Positions 33,528 to 41,970 of a stretch of 45,172 bases of DNA are shown here, piece after piece. Numbering within the stretch: the stretch's first letter is position 1; each line of letters opens with the position of its first letter. A model generated the notes under the pieces. It searched no databases. It saw nothing but the letters and a program-made list of their open reading frames with translations, and was not told the origin of the DNA. Made by a program: the position numbers and the translations under genes. The DNA lies in contig MOYD01000055.1 of the NCBI GenBank assembly GCA_001899395.1, forward strand, positions 1 through 45,172, written 5' to 3'. Source of the stretch: Candidatus Gastranaerophilales bacterium Zag_111 (lineage in GTDB: Bacteria; Cyanobacteriota; Vampirovibrionia; Gastranaerophilales; Gastranaerophilaceae).

Positions 33528-34199
33528 ATGAAAAAACTTATCGGAATAATACTTACAATGATGATATTTGCGCAAGTAACACTTGCTGCACCATTTAGCG
33601 GAAACGCTAAGACCAAAAGAATTCCAGCCGGTACTAAACTTGAATTAAAGATGTTAAACGGAGTTGATACATCTGTTTCTCCTACCGGAACAAGTTTTTC
33701 TGCTATGTTGATGTCAGACCAGACAGCAGACGATGATGTAATATTACCGTCCGGGTCAATTATCAGAGGTGATATTAAAGGCATTGCAGAGCCTCGCAGA
33801 ATGTCAAAAGGTGCGGTTTTGTATCTTAACTTTGATCATGTTGTAACCCCTAACGGAAGACAATTACCGTTGTCATTAAATGTTGTAGGAAGAAGCGATT
33901 TAACCTATGACGGCGGAATTACAACAACAAGAGGGTATTCTGATGCGTGGAAGCAAACCTGTTCTAAGTCAGGCGAGATTACAAAAAATTCTATTAATTG
34001 GGGTGAAAACGTAACAGACACAGGCTGGAAATATGTTGTTGTACCTGTTGCGGCTTTTGGCGGCGCAGTTGGTACAGCCGGTTATTTTGTTTACGGAAGT
34101 ATTGCGGATATGATTAAAAAAGGAAAACATGTTCATCTTGAAACAGGTGAAATCCTTAACGTAATTCTTGTCGACCCAATTGATGTTCCTGTAATATAA
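33528..34199 (+). CDS. Exported protein with VirB10/TrbI-like beta domain
   Basis: 223 residues with a signal peptide (MKKLIGIILTMMIFAQVTLA, cleavage near Ala-Ala-Pro). The region IPAGTKLELKML...DDDVILPSGSIIRGDIKGI...LYLNFDHVVTPNGRQLPL has the rhythm of the TrbI/VirB10 C-terminal beta-barrel (ipaGt...lPkGs.i.G...l.f...v.pdGr). That is a remote likeness read by eye. A short hydrophobic glycine-rich stretch (VVVPVAAFGGAVGTAGYFVYG) near residues 167-187 may be a membrane segment. No secretion-system genes are nearby. An ATG at 33438 in the same frame lies within the terminator; AAAGGAG before 33528 decides the start. First gene of the run leading to topA. Confidence 0.6.
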   Translation: MKKLIGIILTMMIFAQVTLAAPFSGNAKTKRIPAGTKLELKMLNGVDTSVSPTGTSFSAMLMSDQTADDDVILPSGSIIRGDIKGIAEPRRMSKGAVLYLNFDHVVTPNGRQLPLSLNVVGRSDLTYDGGITTTRGYSDAWKQTCSKSGEITKNSINWGENVTDTGWKYVVVPVAAFGGAVGTAGYFVYGSIADMIKKGKHVHLETGEILNVILVDPIDVPVI

Positions 34200-34209
34200 A
34201 GTTTAATTT

Positions 34210-35127
34210 ATGTCAAAACTTGATAAAATAGAGCAGCTTCAACGATTGTTAAAACAAGACAGCGAAAATTCTCAGGCTCGACGCCAATTGGCTGTCTTGC
34301 TTATGGATTGCGGTTTTAATGAAGAGGCAATGTCGCATCTTTTGTACCTTTCAAGGATTTTTCAAGATGATGAGGGGATTTTTTATAATCTTGGTATTGT
34401 CTATGAAAAGATGAAAAGGTTTGAAAAAGCGCGTGACGCTTATTTAAAAGCACTTGATATCAATCCTGATTTTGTCGATGCGATGTATAATTTGGGGCTT
34501 GTTTACACGGAACTGAAAGAGTATAAGAGTGCAATTGAGTGCTTTGATGTTATTTTGGATTTTGACAGGGAAGATTCAAATACGTATTTTAATCTTGGAC
34601 TTGTTTATTTCAAGCAAAAAGATTATCTGAAAGCCATGGAAAATTTTCAACGCACGATTGACTTGAATGACGAAGACTTGTATGCACATTTTTATATCGG
34701 GAATATTTTTAAAGAGCTTGGAGATTTAGGGTCTGCAAGAGAAAAGTTTGAAAAAGTTGTTGAGTTATCGCCTGATTATAGTTGGGCATACTACAATCTT
34801 GCGGTTATTGATTACGAAGAAAATAATTTAGAAAACGCTGCAAATAACTTAAAAAATACAATTGAGATGAACCCTGCTGATTTTGAAGCTTATAAAATTC
34901 TAATAAAGATAGAATTAAAGCAGCAGAATTTTGACCGGGCAAAATTAATCGTTGGTGCTGCACTGGAAAATTGTGAGAAAACCGGAAATTTATATTATCT
35001 TGCGGCGTGTACGTATAAGGCATGCGGGGATAAAAAATCTTGCGAAAAATATGTTCAGGAAGCTGCTAAAAATCATAAAACTTTATCAATTTCGGTAAAA
35101 CGTTTAAAAGAATTGGTAGCAGGATAA
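34210..35127 (+). CDS. Tetratricopeptide-repeat protein
   Basis: 305 residues, about eight TPR units with no signal peptide, so cytosolic. Repeats such as DAMYNLGLVYTELKEYKSAIECF and NTYFNLGLVYFKQKDYLKAMENF are regular; the first unit and the last (LYYLAACTYKACGDKKSCEKYVQEA) are degenerate. It begins 10 nt after the previous stop and precedes lptC. TPR proteins next to Lpt genes may act as assembly scaffolds, but nothing in the sequence specifies the partner. Confidence 0.82.
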   Translation: MSKLDKIEQLQRLLKQDSENSQARRQLAVLLMDCGFNEEAMSHLLYLSRIFQDDEGIFYNLGIVYEKMKRFEKARDAYLKALDINPDFVDAMYNLGLVYTELKEYKSAIECFDVILDFDREDSNTYFNLGLVYFKQKDYLKAMENFQRTIDLNDEDLYAHFYIGNIFKELGDLGSAREKFEKVVELSPDYSWAYYNLAVIDYEENNLENAANNLKNTIEMNPADFEAYKILIKIELKQQNFDRAKLIVGAALENCEKTGNLYYLAACTYKACGDKKSCEKYVQEAAKNHKTLSISVKRLKELVAG

Positions 35128-35156
35128 TTTATTTACTTTTTATTTGTAATATTTTG

Positions 35157-35165
35157 TGCTAAAAT
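35157..35165 (+). promoter_or_regulatory. Extended -10 box before lptC, leaderless type
   Basis: TGCTAAAAT ends 7 nt before the ATG at 35173. GGAG is only 1 nt from the ATG, too close to be a normal ribosome-binding site. Confidence 0.4.
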
Positions 35166-35172
35166 TTGGAGT

Positions 35173-35754
35173 ATGAACATAAAAGATTTACCAAAGAAAA
35201 AACGTTTATATTTGATTGCTTTATTGACTTTAGGCGGAATTTTAGCATGGGCGTTTATTACGGCGGGGATTATAACGCATGATTTTAACCGAAAACAGCT
35301 TGAAGCAAGTTCTGATAAACAAGAAGCTATTGTAAACGGTATTATCTTGACTGAAACAAAAGACAATCAAAAATATTGGGAAATCTACGGCGAGACAGGC
35401 AAATGGGACAGCGAAAAAGGGGTTGCCCAATTAAATAAAGTTATAGGGAATTTCTATAAAGATAATGAAGTTTCAATGAGTTTTGAATCGTCTAAAGGCA
35501 CTTATAATTCAAAGCAAGGCGATATAATTTTGTATGAGGACACTTTTATTGTTCTGAAAGACGGGATAACATTAAATGCAGACAAGCTTCACTGGTTTGA
35601 CTCACACACTCCGATTGAAGCAGAGGGGCATATTAAAATTCAAAAGGGCAAAGAACTTTTATCAACGGCTGAAAAAATTGTGATAAGCCCTGAATATAAC
35701 AGTTTTAAGATTAGCGGAAACACGGTTTCAAAAGTTTATGAGGATAAAAAATAG
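35173..35754 (+). CDS. lptC: LPS export periplasmic protein LptC-like
   Basis: 193 residues: a short cytosolic start, one transmembrane helix (about residues 13-33) and a periplasmic beta-rich body (GIILTETKDNQKYWEIYGETGKWDSEKGVAQLNKVIG..., then ILYEDTFIVLKDGITLNADKLHWF), the LptC/YrbK fold. LptC links the inner-membrane LptBFG transporter to the LptA bridge that carries LPS to the outer membrane. It is followed 1 nt later by the LptA/OstA-like gene, which strongly supports the assignment and indicates a diderm envelope. Confidence 0.85.
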   Translation: MNIKDLPKKKRLYLIALLTLGGILAWAFITAGIITHDFNRKQLEASSDKQEAIVNGIILTETKDNQKYWEIYGETGKWDSEKGVAQLNKVIGNFYKDNEVSMSFESSKGTYNSKQGDIILYEDTFIVLKDGITLNADKLHWFDSHTPIEAEGHIKIQKGKELLSTAEKIVISPEYNSFKISGNTVSKVYEDKK

Positions 35755-35755
35755 T

Positions 35756-36730
35756 ATGAAAAAGATTTTAGTATCATTTGTATCATTAATTCTTATAACA
35801 GGACTTGCAGTCCAGGCGTCTGACTTGATTATTGAATCAAAAAATCAGACTTATAACGAATCTGATAACAAAATTAAATTTAACGGAAATGTAAAGGTTT
35901 CTGTTGATGATTTAAAAGTTGTTGGTGATTCTGCGGATGTCAATGTGACAGATGACCAAAAGCTTGATACTGCGACATTTTATGATAAACCTTACGCGTT
36001 TGAAGTTAAGAAAAACAAAAAACGTGAAGTCAAGGCAAATATTTTAAAAGTCTCTTTGATTACCAAGATAATAAGAGCGGAAGGAGACACGCAATCAATT
36101 GTTTTTGAAGGCAAAACTCCTGTTGTTGTGATAAATTCAGATGTTCAGGAATATGACACAAAAACCGGTATAATGACCGCAACAGGTGCTGTTACAATGC
36201 GCTATAAGGATATCGAAACCTTTTCAAACGGAGCACAGATTACAACTGATAAAAACGGTGACCTTAAAAAGCTCGTTCTAACCGGAAATGCTAAAGTTAA
36301 ACAGGAAAATAACGAATCTTATGCGGATAAATTTGTGTATGAAACTTCAACCGGAAACTTGACTGCTTACGGTAATACAACATCAAACGCAATAATGGAT
36401 GACGGGTCAAAACTGGTTCTGAAATCAAGTTATCAGGAGTACAATCAGAAAAAGTCCATTTTTAATGCAAGCGGAAATGTACGAATTTGGTATCAGGATT
36501 ACTATGCAGTGGGTCCAAAGGTTACACTGTATCCGGGTGCGGGTTCAACAAAGCCTAACGAAGCTTATTTTACGGGACGTTCAAGTATTACACAGGGCGT
36601 AAGAACAATTTTTGCAGATAAAATTAAAATGACTATGCAGCCAAAAAGCTTTGACGCTCAAGGCAATACCAGAACTGTTATTAAGAACATCGGTTCAGGT
36701 ACTGATGATAATATGACTTTAGGATTATAA
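35756..36730 (+). CDS. LptA/OstA-like periplasmic LPS-transport protein
   Basis: 324 residues with a signal peptide (cleavage near VQA|SD). The body is made of repeated OstA-type strands: LIIESKNQTYNESDNKIKFNGNVKV, then SDVQEYDTKTGIMTATGAVTM, SYADKFVYETSTGNLTAYGNT and SYQEYNQKKSIFNASGNVRIW. Classical LptA is about 180 residues, so this one is nearly double and could span more of the periplasm, as seen in cyanobacterial relatives (inference). The ATG at 35756 is preferred over 35738, which is inside lptC. It is followed 3 nt later by a TPR gene. Confidence 0.83.
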   Translation: MKKILVSFVSLILITGLAVQASDLIIESKNQTYNESDNKIKFNGNVKVSVDDLKVVGDSADVNVTDDQKLDTATFYDKPYAFEVKKNKKREVKANILKVSLITKIIRAEGDTQSIVFEGKTPVVVINSDVQEYDTKTGIMTATGAVTMRYKDIETFSNGAQITTDKNGDLKKLVLTGNAKVKQENNESYADKFVYETSTGNLTAYGNTTSNAIMDDGSKLVLKSSYQEYNQKKSIFNASGNVRIWYQDYYAVGPKVTLYPGAGSTKPNEAYFTGRSSITQGVRTIFADKIKMTMQPKSFDAQGNTRTVIKNIGSGTDDNMTLGL

Positions 36731-36733
36731 TTT

Positions 36734-37507
36734 ATGAAAGAGAAAATTGATAAAGCGATTGAATGTTTTAAAAAAGGCGACTGGAACGGCGCAGTTGATT
36801 TATTTACAGCGGTTTTGGAAGTCGAAACAGACAACGCTGAGATATATAACAATTTAGGGCTTTGTTATGCAAATTTAGGTGACGATGAAAAAGCTGAAAA
36901 GAATTATCTAAAGTGTATTGAACTTGACCCGAAAATTCCGCAATGCTATATCAATTTGGTTGATATTTATTATAAGCAAAAGCGACTTGGCGAAGGTATA
37001 AATCTTTTATCTTATGCAGTTGATATGCTGCCGGATGACCTGGTTTTCAGACATTATCTTGCAAGGTTTTATATGGAAGATGCAAAGCGTGACTTAGCGA
37101 TTGATGAACTTGTTTATATTCTTGAAAAACAGCCGGATAATTATGATGCGTATTACGATCTGGCAAGGATTTATTTTGAATACGGAAATTATGACTCCGC
37201 GATTGAAAACCTTGAAAATGTTCTGGAATTCAAACAGGACAATGAATGGATTTATTACTATCTTGGTGAAGCTTACCAGGCAAACGATGAAATAGACAAG
37301 GCTTTATCAAACTTTTTAAAAGCAATTGCCACAAATAATAAGTTTTCTGTTGCTTATAAAAAGGTTGCAATTCTTTTTATGGCACGCGGTGATTATCAAG
37401 ATGCGCTGGAATATTTTGAGGATTATTTGAATTTTGATATTCCGCAAGAAGAAAAAGATAATGTTAATAAATTAATTGAAAATATAAAAAATAAGATGAA
37501 CGGTTAA
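36734..37507 (+). CDS. Tetratricopeptide-repeat protein
   Basis: 257 residues, about six TPR units and no signal peptide (NAEIYNNLGLCYANLGDDEKAEKNYLKCIELDP is typical). It begins 3 nt after the lptA-like stop and ends 14 nt before dprA. Together with the TPR gene at 34210 it brackets the Lpt genes, so the two may belong to one envelope-assembly unit, but that is inference. Confidence 0.82.
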   Translation: MKEKIDKAIECFKKGDWNGAVDLFTAVLEVETDNAEIYNNLGLCYANLGDDEKAEKNYLKCIELDPKIPQCYINLVDIYYKQKRLGEGINLLSYAVDMLPDDLVFRHYLARFYMEDAKRDLAIDELVYILEKQPDNYDAYYDLARIYFEYGNYDSAIENLENVLEFKQDNEWIYYYLGEAYQANDEIDKALSNFLKAIATNNKFSVAYKKVAILFMARGDYQDALEYFEDYLNFDIPQEEKDNVNKLIENIKNKMNG

Positions 37508-37521
37508 GAGGACAAGGAAGC

Positions 37522-38610
37522 GTGAAAAAGAAGTATTGGATTGCGTTTTCATCAATTGAACAGATAGACAGTAAGTTTATTATTAAACTTTACAATCACT
37601 ATCAGGATATAGAAAAAGCGTTTAATGCTGATTTATCTGATCTAAAAAATATTGAAGGTTTGAGCGTTAAAAAGTCCGAAAACTTTTTGAGATTAAGAGA
37701 TAAAGTCGACATAGACAGAACCTTTACTGAAGTTGAAACACGCGGGATAAATTTTTTAACTGTTGCTGATGATAATTATCCTGAAATGCTTAAAAATATC
37801 TCTGACCCTCCGGCAGTTTTGTATTATAAAGGTAAACTTTTTGAATGCAACCTGGAAAAAACTTTGGCAATTGTTGGTTCAAGAAACGCAAGCCAAAATG
37901 CACGCGATGGATTAAGAAAAATTGTAGCAGGACTTCAAAATACGGATATTTGTATAGTTTCGGGGTTAGCTGCCGGAATTGATACGGTTGCTCATACATC
38001 AGCTATTGAAAATAATTTGAAAACAATCGGCGTCATAGCAAGCGGCTTTGACTATATATACCCATCCAGCAATAAAACACTTTACCAAAATATTGAAAGC
38101 GGTTATGGTGCAGTTGTGACAGAGTATTACCCAACATTTGAGCCGGTGAAGTTTAGATTTCCGGCAAGAAACAGGATAGTTTCCGGATTGTCATTCGGCA
38201 CTTTGGTTGCAGAAGCCTCGAGTAAGAGCGGAGCATTGATTACTGCAAATTTAACGCTGGAACAGGGCAGAGAATTAATGTGTATTCCGGGACTTATCTC
38301 AAACCCGAATACTCAGGGAATTTACAAACTTTTGAAAAACGGAGCAACAATTGTCACTGAAAGCGCAGACATTTTAAACGCACTAAATTGGGAAGTAAAA
38401 GAAACAGGTGTTTCAGACCAATTAACACTTCCTATGCTTACGCCGGATGAAGAAAAAATCTTCAAAAGTCTTGAAATAGAAGAAAAAGGCGTGGATGAAT
38501 TGTTGTTAGAAACAAAGTTGAAATTTGATGATTTATTGATGAACTTGACAACAATGGAGCTTAAAGGCATAATAATACAGTGCGGCGGGGACAGATATAA
38601 GAAGGTATAG
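37522..38610 (+). CDS. dprA: DNA-processing protein DprA
   Basis: 362 residues, GTG start with AAGGAAG upstream. The Rossmann-like core has AIVGSRNASQNARD, SGLAAGIDTVAHTSAI, and PARNRIVSGLSFGTLVAEASSKSGALITANLTLEQGRELMCIPG (conserved landmarks), followed by a C-terminal winged helix (TPDEEKIFKSLE...). An N-terminal helix-hairpin-helix-like segment is present. It loads RecA on incoming single-stranded DNA during natural transformation; in many genomes, as here, it sits directly before topA (7-nt gap). Confidence 0.93.
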   Translation: MKKKYWIAFSSIEQIDSKFIIKLYNHYQDIEKAFNADLSDLKNIEGLSVKKSENFLRLRDKVDIDRTFTEVETRGINFLTVADDNYPEMLKNISDPPAVLYYKGKLFECNLEKTLAIVGSRNASQNARDGLRKIVAGLQNTDICIVSGLAAGIDTVAHTSAIENNLKTIGVIASGFDYIYPSSNKTLYQNIESGYGAVVTEYYPTFEPVKFRFPARNRIVSGLSFGTLVAEASSKSGALITANLTLEQGRELMCIPGLISNPNTQGIYKLLKNGATIVTESADILNALNWEVKETGVSDQLTLPMLTPDEEKIFKSLEIEEKGVDELLLETKLKFDDLLMNLTTMELKGIIIQCGGDRYKKV

Positions 38611-38617
38611 AAATTAA

Positions 38618-40933
38618 ATGGCACAAACAAAAACTAAAACAAAAGAAAAATCACTGGTAATAGTCGAGTCACCTGCAAAATCAAAGACAATCAAGAAAAT
38701 TCTTGGCAATGATTTTCAGATAGAAGCCAGTTACGGGCATATCAGAAATCTGCCGGCAAAGGATTCTGCAACAGAGAACCTTGGTTTTGATGTGAATAAT
38801 AACTTTGAACCGAAGTTTGAAATAATTCCGGGCAAACAACAAGTTGTGAAAAAGTTAAATGACTTAGCTAAAAAGGTTGATAAAATCTATCTTGCATCAG
38901 ACCCTGACCGCGAAGGAGAAGCAATAGCCTGGCATGTCAGACAGGTTTTAAAAGTGCCTGATGAAAAAATTTGCAGAATAGTGTTTAACGAAATTACCCC
39001 GAAAGCCGTTAAATATTCTGTTGAAAATCCGCGCAAAATTGATATGGATATGGTGCAAGCACAGCAAACCAGACAGATTTTGGATAAACTTGTAGGGTTT
39101 AAATTAAGTCCTGTTCTTTGGAAACAGATTGGCAATCGTAATTTGTCCGCGGGGCGAGTTCAATCTGTTGCGCTTAGAATGATATGCGAAAGAGAAGACG
39201 AAATCGAAGCCTTTATCCCGCAAGAATACTGGTCAATTCATGCAAATCTTGATAAAGACGGGAAAATTTTTGAAGCTGAACTTTCTAAAATCAAAAATAA
39301 AGCAGTTGAGAAGACAATTAAAAACAAAGAAGAAGCACAGAAAATTGTCGACTATTTGACAAACCCTCAATCTCAATTTGAAGTTGCAAAAGTTACAAAA
39401 AAGACTACCAAACGTAAACCGACAGCTCCGTTTATAACTTCAACAATGCAGCGTGCAGCGTCTTCTAAATTAGGTTTTGGGGTTTCAAAAACAATGCAGG
39501 TTGCCCAAAAACTCTATGAAGGTATTGAAATTGACGGTAGTCCGGTTGGTTTGATTACATATATGAGAACCGATTCTGTGAGAGTTTCAGACGATGCACA
39601 GAATATGGCACACGATTTTATTCTTGAACACTATGGAGAAAAGTATTATCCTGAAAGCCCTAATATCTATGCAAAAGGGAAACAAAACGTTCAGGACGCA
39701 CACGAAGCTATTCGTCCGTCTTATCCTGACAGAACACCTGAAAGTATTAAACAGTACCTTGATAATGACCAGTATAAGTTGTATAAACTTATTTGGGATA
39801 AATTTATGTCATCTCAAATGTCAGCAGCTGAAATTGCAAATAAGACAATCGAAATTCAATCCGGTGATTATACTTTAAAAGCCGGTACAAGCAAGATTAT
39901 TTTTGACGGGTTTTTGACACTTTATAATGACGCGGATGAAGAAGAAGCTAAAGCAAACGAAGCAAAAATCCCTGACCTTGAAAAAGGTGATAAGGTACTT
40001 TGCCGCAAAGTTACACCAAAGCAGCACTTTACTCAACCTCCTCCAAGATATAACGAAGCGTCACTTGTTAAAGCACTGGAAGAATACGGAATTGGGCGTC
40101 CGTCAACTTATGCGACAATTATTACGGTTATTCAGACACGTAAATATGTCGAGAAAAAGGAGAAAGCTCTTCATCCTACGCTTTTGGGACGTACTGTCTC
40201 AAAACAACTTGTTGCACAGTTTAAAGATATAATGGATTACAAGTTTACAGCCGGAATGGAGGAAAAACTTGACAAAATTGCTGATAAACAAGCTATTTGG
40301 GTAAAAGTTTTGCAGGATTTTTATACTCCGTTTATGGCAGAAGTCAATTCTGTTATGAAAACCGCGCAAAGAGTTACAATTGAAACTAAAATAAATTGTC
40401 CGAATTGCGGAAAACCAATGGTTCTAAGGTCAAGCAAAACTGGTTCTCAGTTTTTGGGTTGTTCGGGTTATCCTGATTGTAAAACAACGATGTCAATCAA
40501 TGTTATGCAAGAAATGGAGGCAAATGACAGCGAAACTCCTAATGCACAAGAAGATGTTTGCGAAGAAAAATGTGAGAAATGCGGTTCTGATATGGTATTT
40601 AAACTTGGACCGTACGGCAAATATATGGAGTGTACCAACACGGATTGCAAACATCGTAAGCCTTACAGAAAATCTACCGGTGTAACCTGTCCAAAATGCG
40701 GTAAAGGCACAATTGTTGAGCGTAAATCAAAACGTGGGACTGTTTTTTATGGCTGCAATGAGTATCCGGAATGTGATTTTGTACTCTGGAACGAACCAAC
40801 CGGCGAAAAATGTCCTGATTGTGGTAGCTTGCTGGTTAGAAAAGTTCTAAAGAAGGGGACTGTAATCACCTGTTCAAGCATAAAATGTCATTACAAAAGA
40901 GAACTTGAACCGGAAGCGGCTCAAGAAGAATAA
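38618..40933 (+). CDS. topA: DNA topoisomerase I
   Basis: 771 residues, type IA topoisomerase that relaxes negative supercoils. The Toprim domain has VIVESPAKSKTIKKIL and DPDREGEAIAWH; the catalytic Tyr315 is in ITYMRTDSVRVS; GRPSTYATIITVIQTRKYV is also conserved. The C-terminal tail has four C4 zinc ribbons, CPNCGKPM...CSGYPDC, CEKCGSDM...CTNTDC, CPKCGKGT...CNEYPEC and CPDCGSLL...CSSIKC, each able to bind DNA and contact RNA polymerase. A short basic N-terminal extension (TKTKTKEK) precedes the Toprim domain. Last gene of the run. Confidence 0.96.
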   Translation: MAQTKTKTKEKSLVIVESPAKSKTIKKILGNDFQIEASYGHIRNLPAKDSATENLGFDVNNNFEPKFEIIPGKQQVVKKLNDLAKKVDKIYLASDPDREGEAIAWHVRQVLKVPDEKICRIVFNEITPKAVKYSVENPRKIDMDMVQAQQTRQILDKLVGFKLSPVLWKQIGNRNLSAGRVQSVALRMICEREDEIEAFIPQEYWSIHANLDKDGKIFEAELSKIKNKAVEKTIKNKEEAQKIVDYLTNPQSQFEVAKVTKKTTKRKPTAPFITSTMQRAASSKLGFGVSKTMQVAQKLYEGIEIDGSPVGLITYMRTDSVRVSDDAQNMAHDFILEHYGEKYYPESPNIYAKGKQNVQDAHEAIRPSYPDRTPESIKQYLDNDQYKLYKLIWDKFMSSQMSAAEIANKTIEIQSGDYTLKAGTSKIIFDGFLTLYNDADEEEAKANEAKIPDLEKGDKVLCRKVTPKQHFTQPPPRYNEASLVKALEEYGIGRPSTYATIITVIQTRKYVEKKEKALHPTLLGRTVSKQLVAQFKDIMDYKFTAGMEEKLDKIADKQAIWVKVLQDFYTPFMAEVNSVMKTAQRVTIETKINCPNCGKPMVLRSSKTGSQFLGCSGYPDCKTTMSINVMQEMEANDSETPNAQEDVCEEKCEKCGSDMVFKLGPYGKYMECTNTDCKHRKPYRKSTGVTCPKCGKGTIVERKSKRGTVFYGCNEYPECDFVLWNEPTGEKCPDCGSLLVRKVLKKGTVITCSSIKCHYKRELEPEAAQEE

Positions 40934-40936
40934 GAA

Positions 40937-41599
40937 TTATTTATGCAGGTAATTCATGTTGTTATTGTTTAAAACTACGTAGGCACATCCCCAGCCGATA
41001 GATTGTAGATTGGTACAAGTGTTTTCGCTTTCTGTATTTGGAGCACCTTCTGCTTTAATTGAATTTTTTTCGTAAATAAATACAAATAAATCTTTACCTA
41101 ATATATTAGGTCGTGCAGTCCCGTTTATATCTATCCAGAAATCAATGTATTCATCCATAGCCATTTCTGCTGTTGAACCTCCCCTCCACCAGATTGAAGA
41201 ACCATTAAGAAGTTTTATTTTATAATAATTTGTAGAAGTGTTATAATTGATGGTCGAACCTGTATTATTAAGAGATTTGTAATTGGTCTTAGGCAAACAA
41301 GCTTCTTTCGTATCACTGGTTCCACAGTCTGTAGCTATTTTTAAAAAAGGTTTTAGGTTATTAGCAATCAAGATTGCCGATGCTTTATTTGATGTTTCAA
41401 TTCCCCAACCTGTTACGTCTCCGTATTCTTCTTCTGCCATGCGGATTGCCTGAGCTAAAATTGATTGAGTTTCTCTTAATTGGCTAACTACTTTTTTTTC
41501 AAAGTTGTTTTGGTTTAAGTTAGGGATTGTCATCGCGGCAACCACCCCAATTACACCTAATGTGATTAGAACTTCTGCAAGTGTAAATCCTTCTCTCAT
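40937..41599 (-). CDS. Type II/IV prepilin-like protein, short leader
   Basis: 220 residues with the textbook prepilin signal MREG|FTLAEVLITLGVIGVVAAMTIPNL: Gly at -1, Phe at +1, Glu at +5. The globular part has IDFWIDINGTARPNILGKDLFVFIYE, matching the other prepilin-like protein in the window (DINGTANPNRLNIDIFAF), and four paired cysteines (DCGTSDTKEAC, ENTC...WGC). AAAGGAGGT stands just upstream of the ATG. It is convergent with topA and divergent from the HTH gene at 41751, with a 151-nt control region between them. Confidence 0.87.
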   Translation of the reverse strand: MREGFTLAEVLITLGVIGVVAAMTIPNLNQNNFEKKVVSQLRETQSILAQAIRMAEEEYGDVTGWGIETSNKASAILIANNLKPFLKIATDCGTSDTKEACLPKTNYKSLNNTGSTINYNTSTNYYKIKLLNGSSIWWRGGSTAEMAMDEYIDFWIDINGTARPNILGKDLFVFIYEKNSIKAEGAPNTESENTCTNLQSIGWGCAYVVLNNNNMNYLHK

Positions 41600-41651
41600 A
41601 TATACCTCCTTTATAATTAAAATATCTTAATGAATTAATCATATGAGTTTA

Positions 41652-41679
41652 TAATTACATTAATTAGTTTATAAGTCAA
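41652..41679 (-). promoter_or_regulatory. Promoter of the second prepilin-like gene
   Basis: On the minus strand TTGACT (41679-41674), 16-nt spacer, TAATTA (41657-41652). Three AATTAAT-type repeats occur in the 41620-41700 spacer and could be binding sites for a regulator. Confidence 0.4.
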
Positions 41680-41719
41680 TACATAATGAAATTAATTCGT
41701 TAAATATTCAACGTATTTG

Positions 41720-41725
41720 TATAAT
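41720..41725 (+). promoter_or_regulatory. -10 box of the HTH gene
   Basis: TATAAT, with a loose dyad TTCAA-N13-TTGAA (41707-41729) over it that resembles the ends of the perfect palindrome after the gene. GGAG is the ribosome-binding site. Confidence 0.35.
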
Positions 41726-41750
41726 TGAAAATGTGTATATGGAGTAAATT

Positions 41751-41969
41751 ATGTCAATAATTGTTGAATTAAAGAAAGTTTTACTTGATGTAAATGTAAG
41801 TCTCAGCGAGTTAGCAAAATGTCTTGGTAAACGGCTTAACAAGCCATATTCAATGCAAAATTTGTCAAATAAGCTTCGACATGAAACAATTACCCACCGT
41901 GAAATGCTAATAATTGCTGATATTTTGGGGTATGAACTTAAATTTGTAAGAAAAGATGAGCAAAAGTAA
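41751..41969 (+). CDS. Small XRE-type helix-turn-helix protein
   Basis: 72 residues. SLSELAKCLGKRL...SMQNLSNKLRHETITHREMLIIADILGYEL reads as a Cro/C1-type helix-turn-helix with the recognition helix near QNLSNKLR and a following helix that ends in the typical IADILGYEL. GGAG precedes the ATG at a normal distance. It is divergent from the prepilin-like gene and just ahead of a 20-bp palindrome in the aroE promoter, so it is a candidate regulator of one or both neighbours. The family's targets are otherwise unknown. Confidence 0.75.
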   Translation: MSIIVELKKVLLDVNVSLSELAKCLGKRLNKPYSMQNLSNKLRHETITHREMLIIADILGYELKFVRKDEQK

Positions 41970-41970
41970 G

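Noticed and set aside
34805-35023. 72-codon minus-strand frame opposite the TPR gene
   Set aside because: Antisense shadow without start signals.
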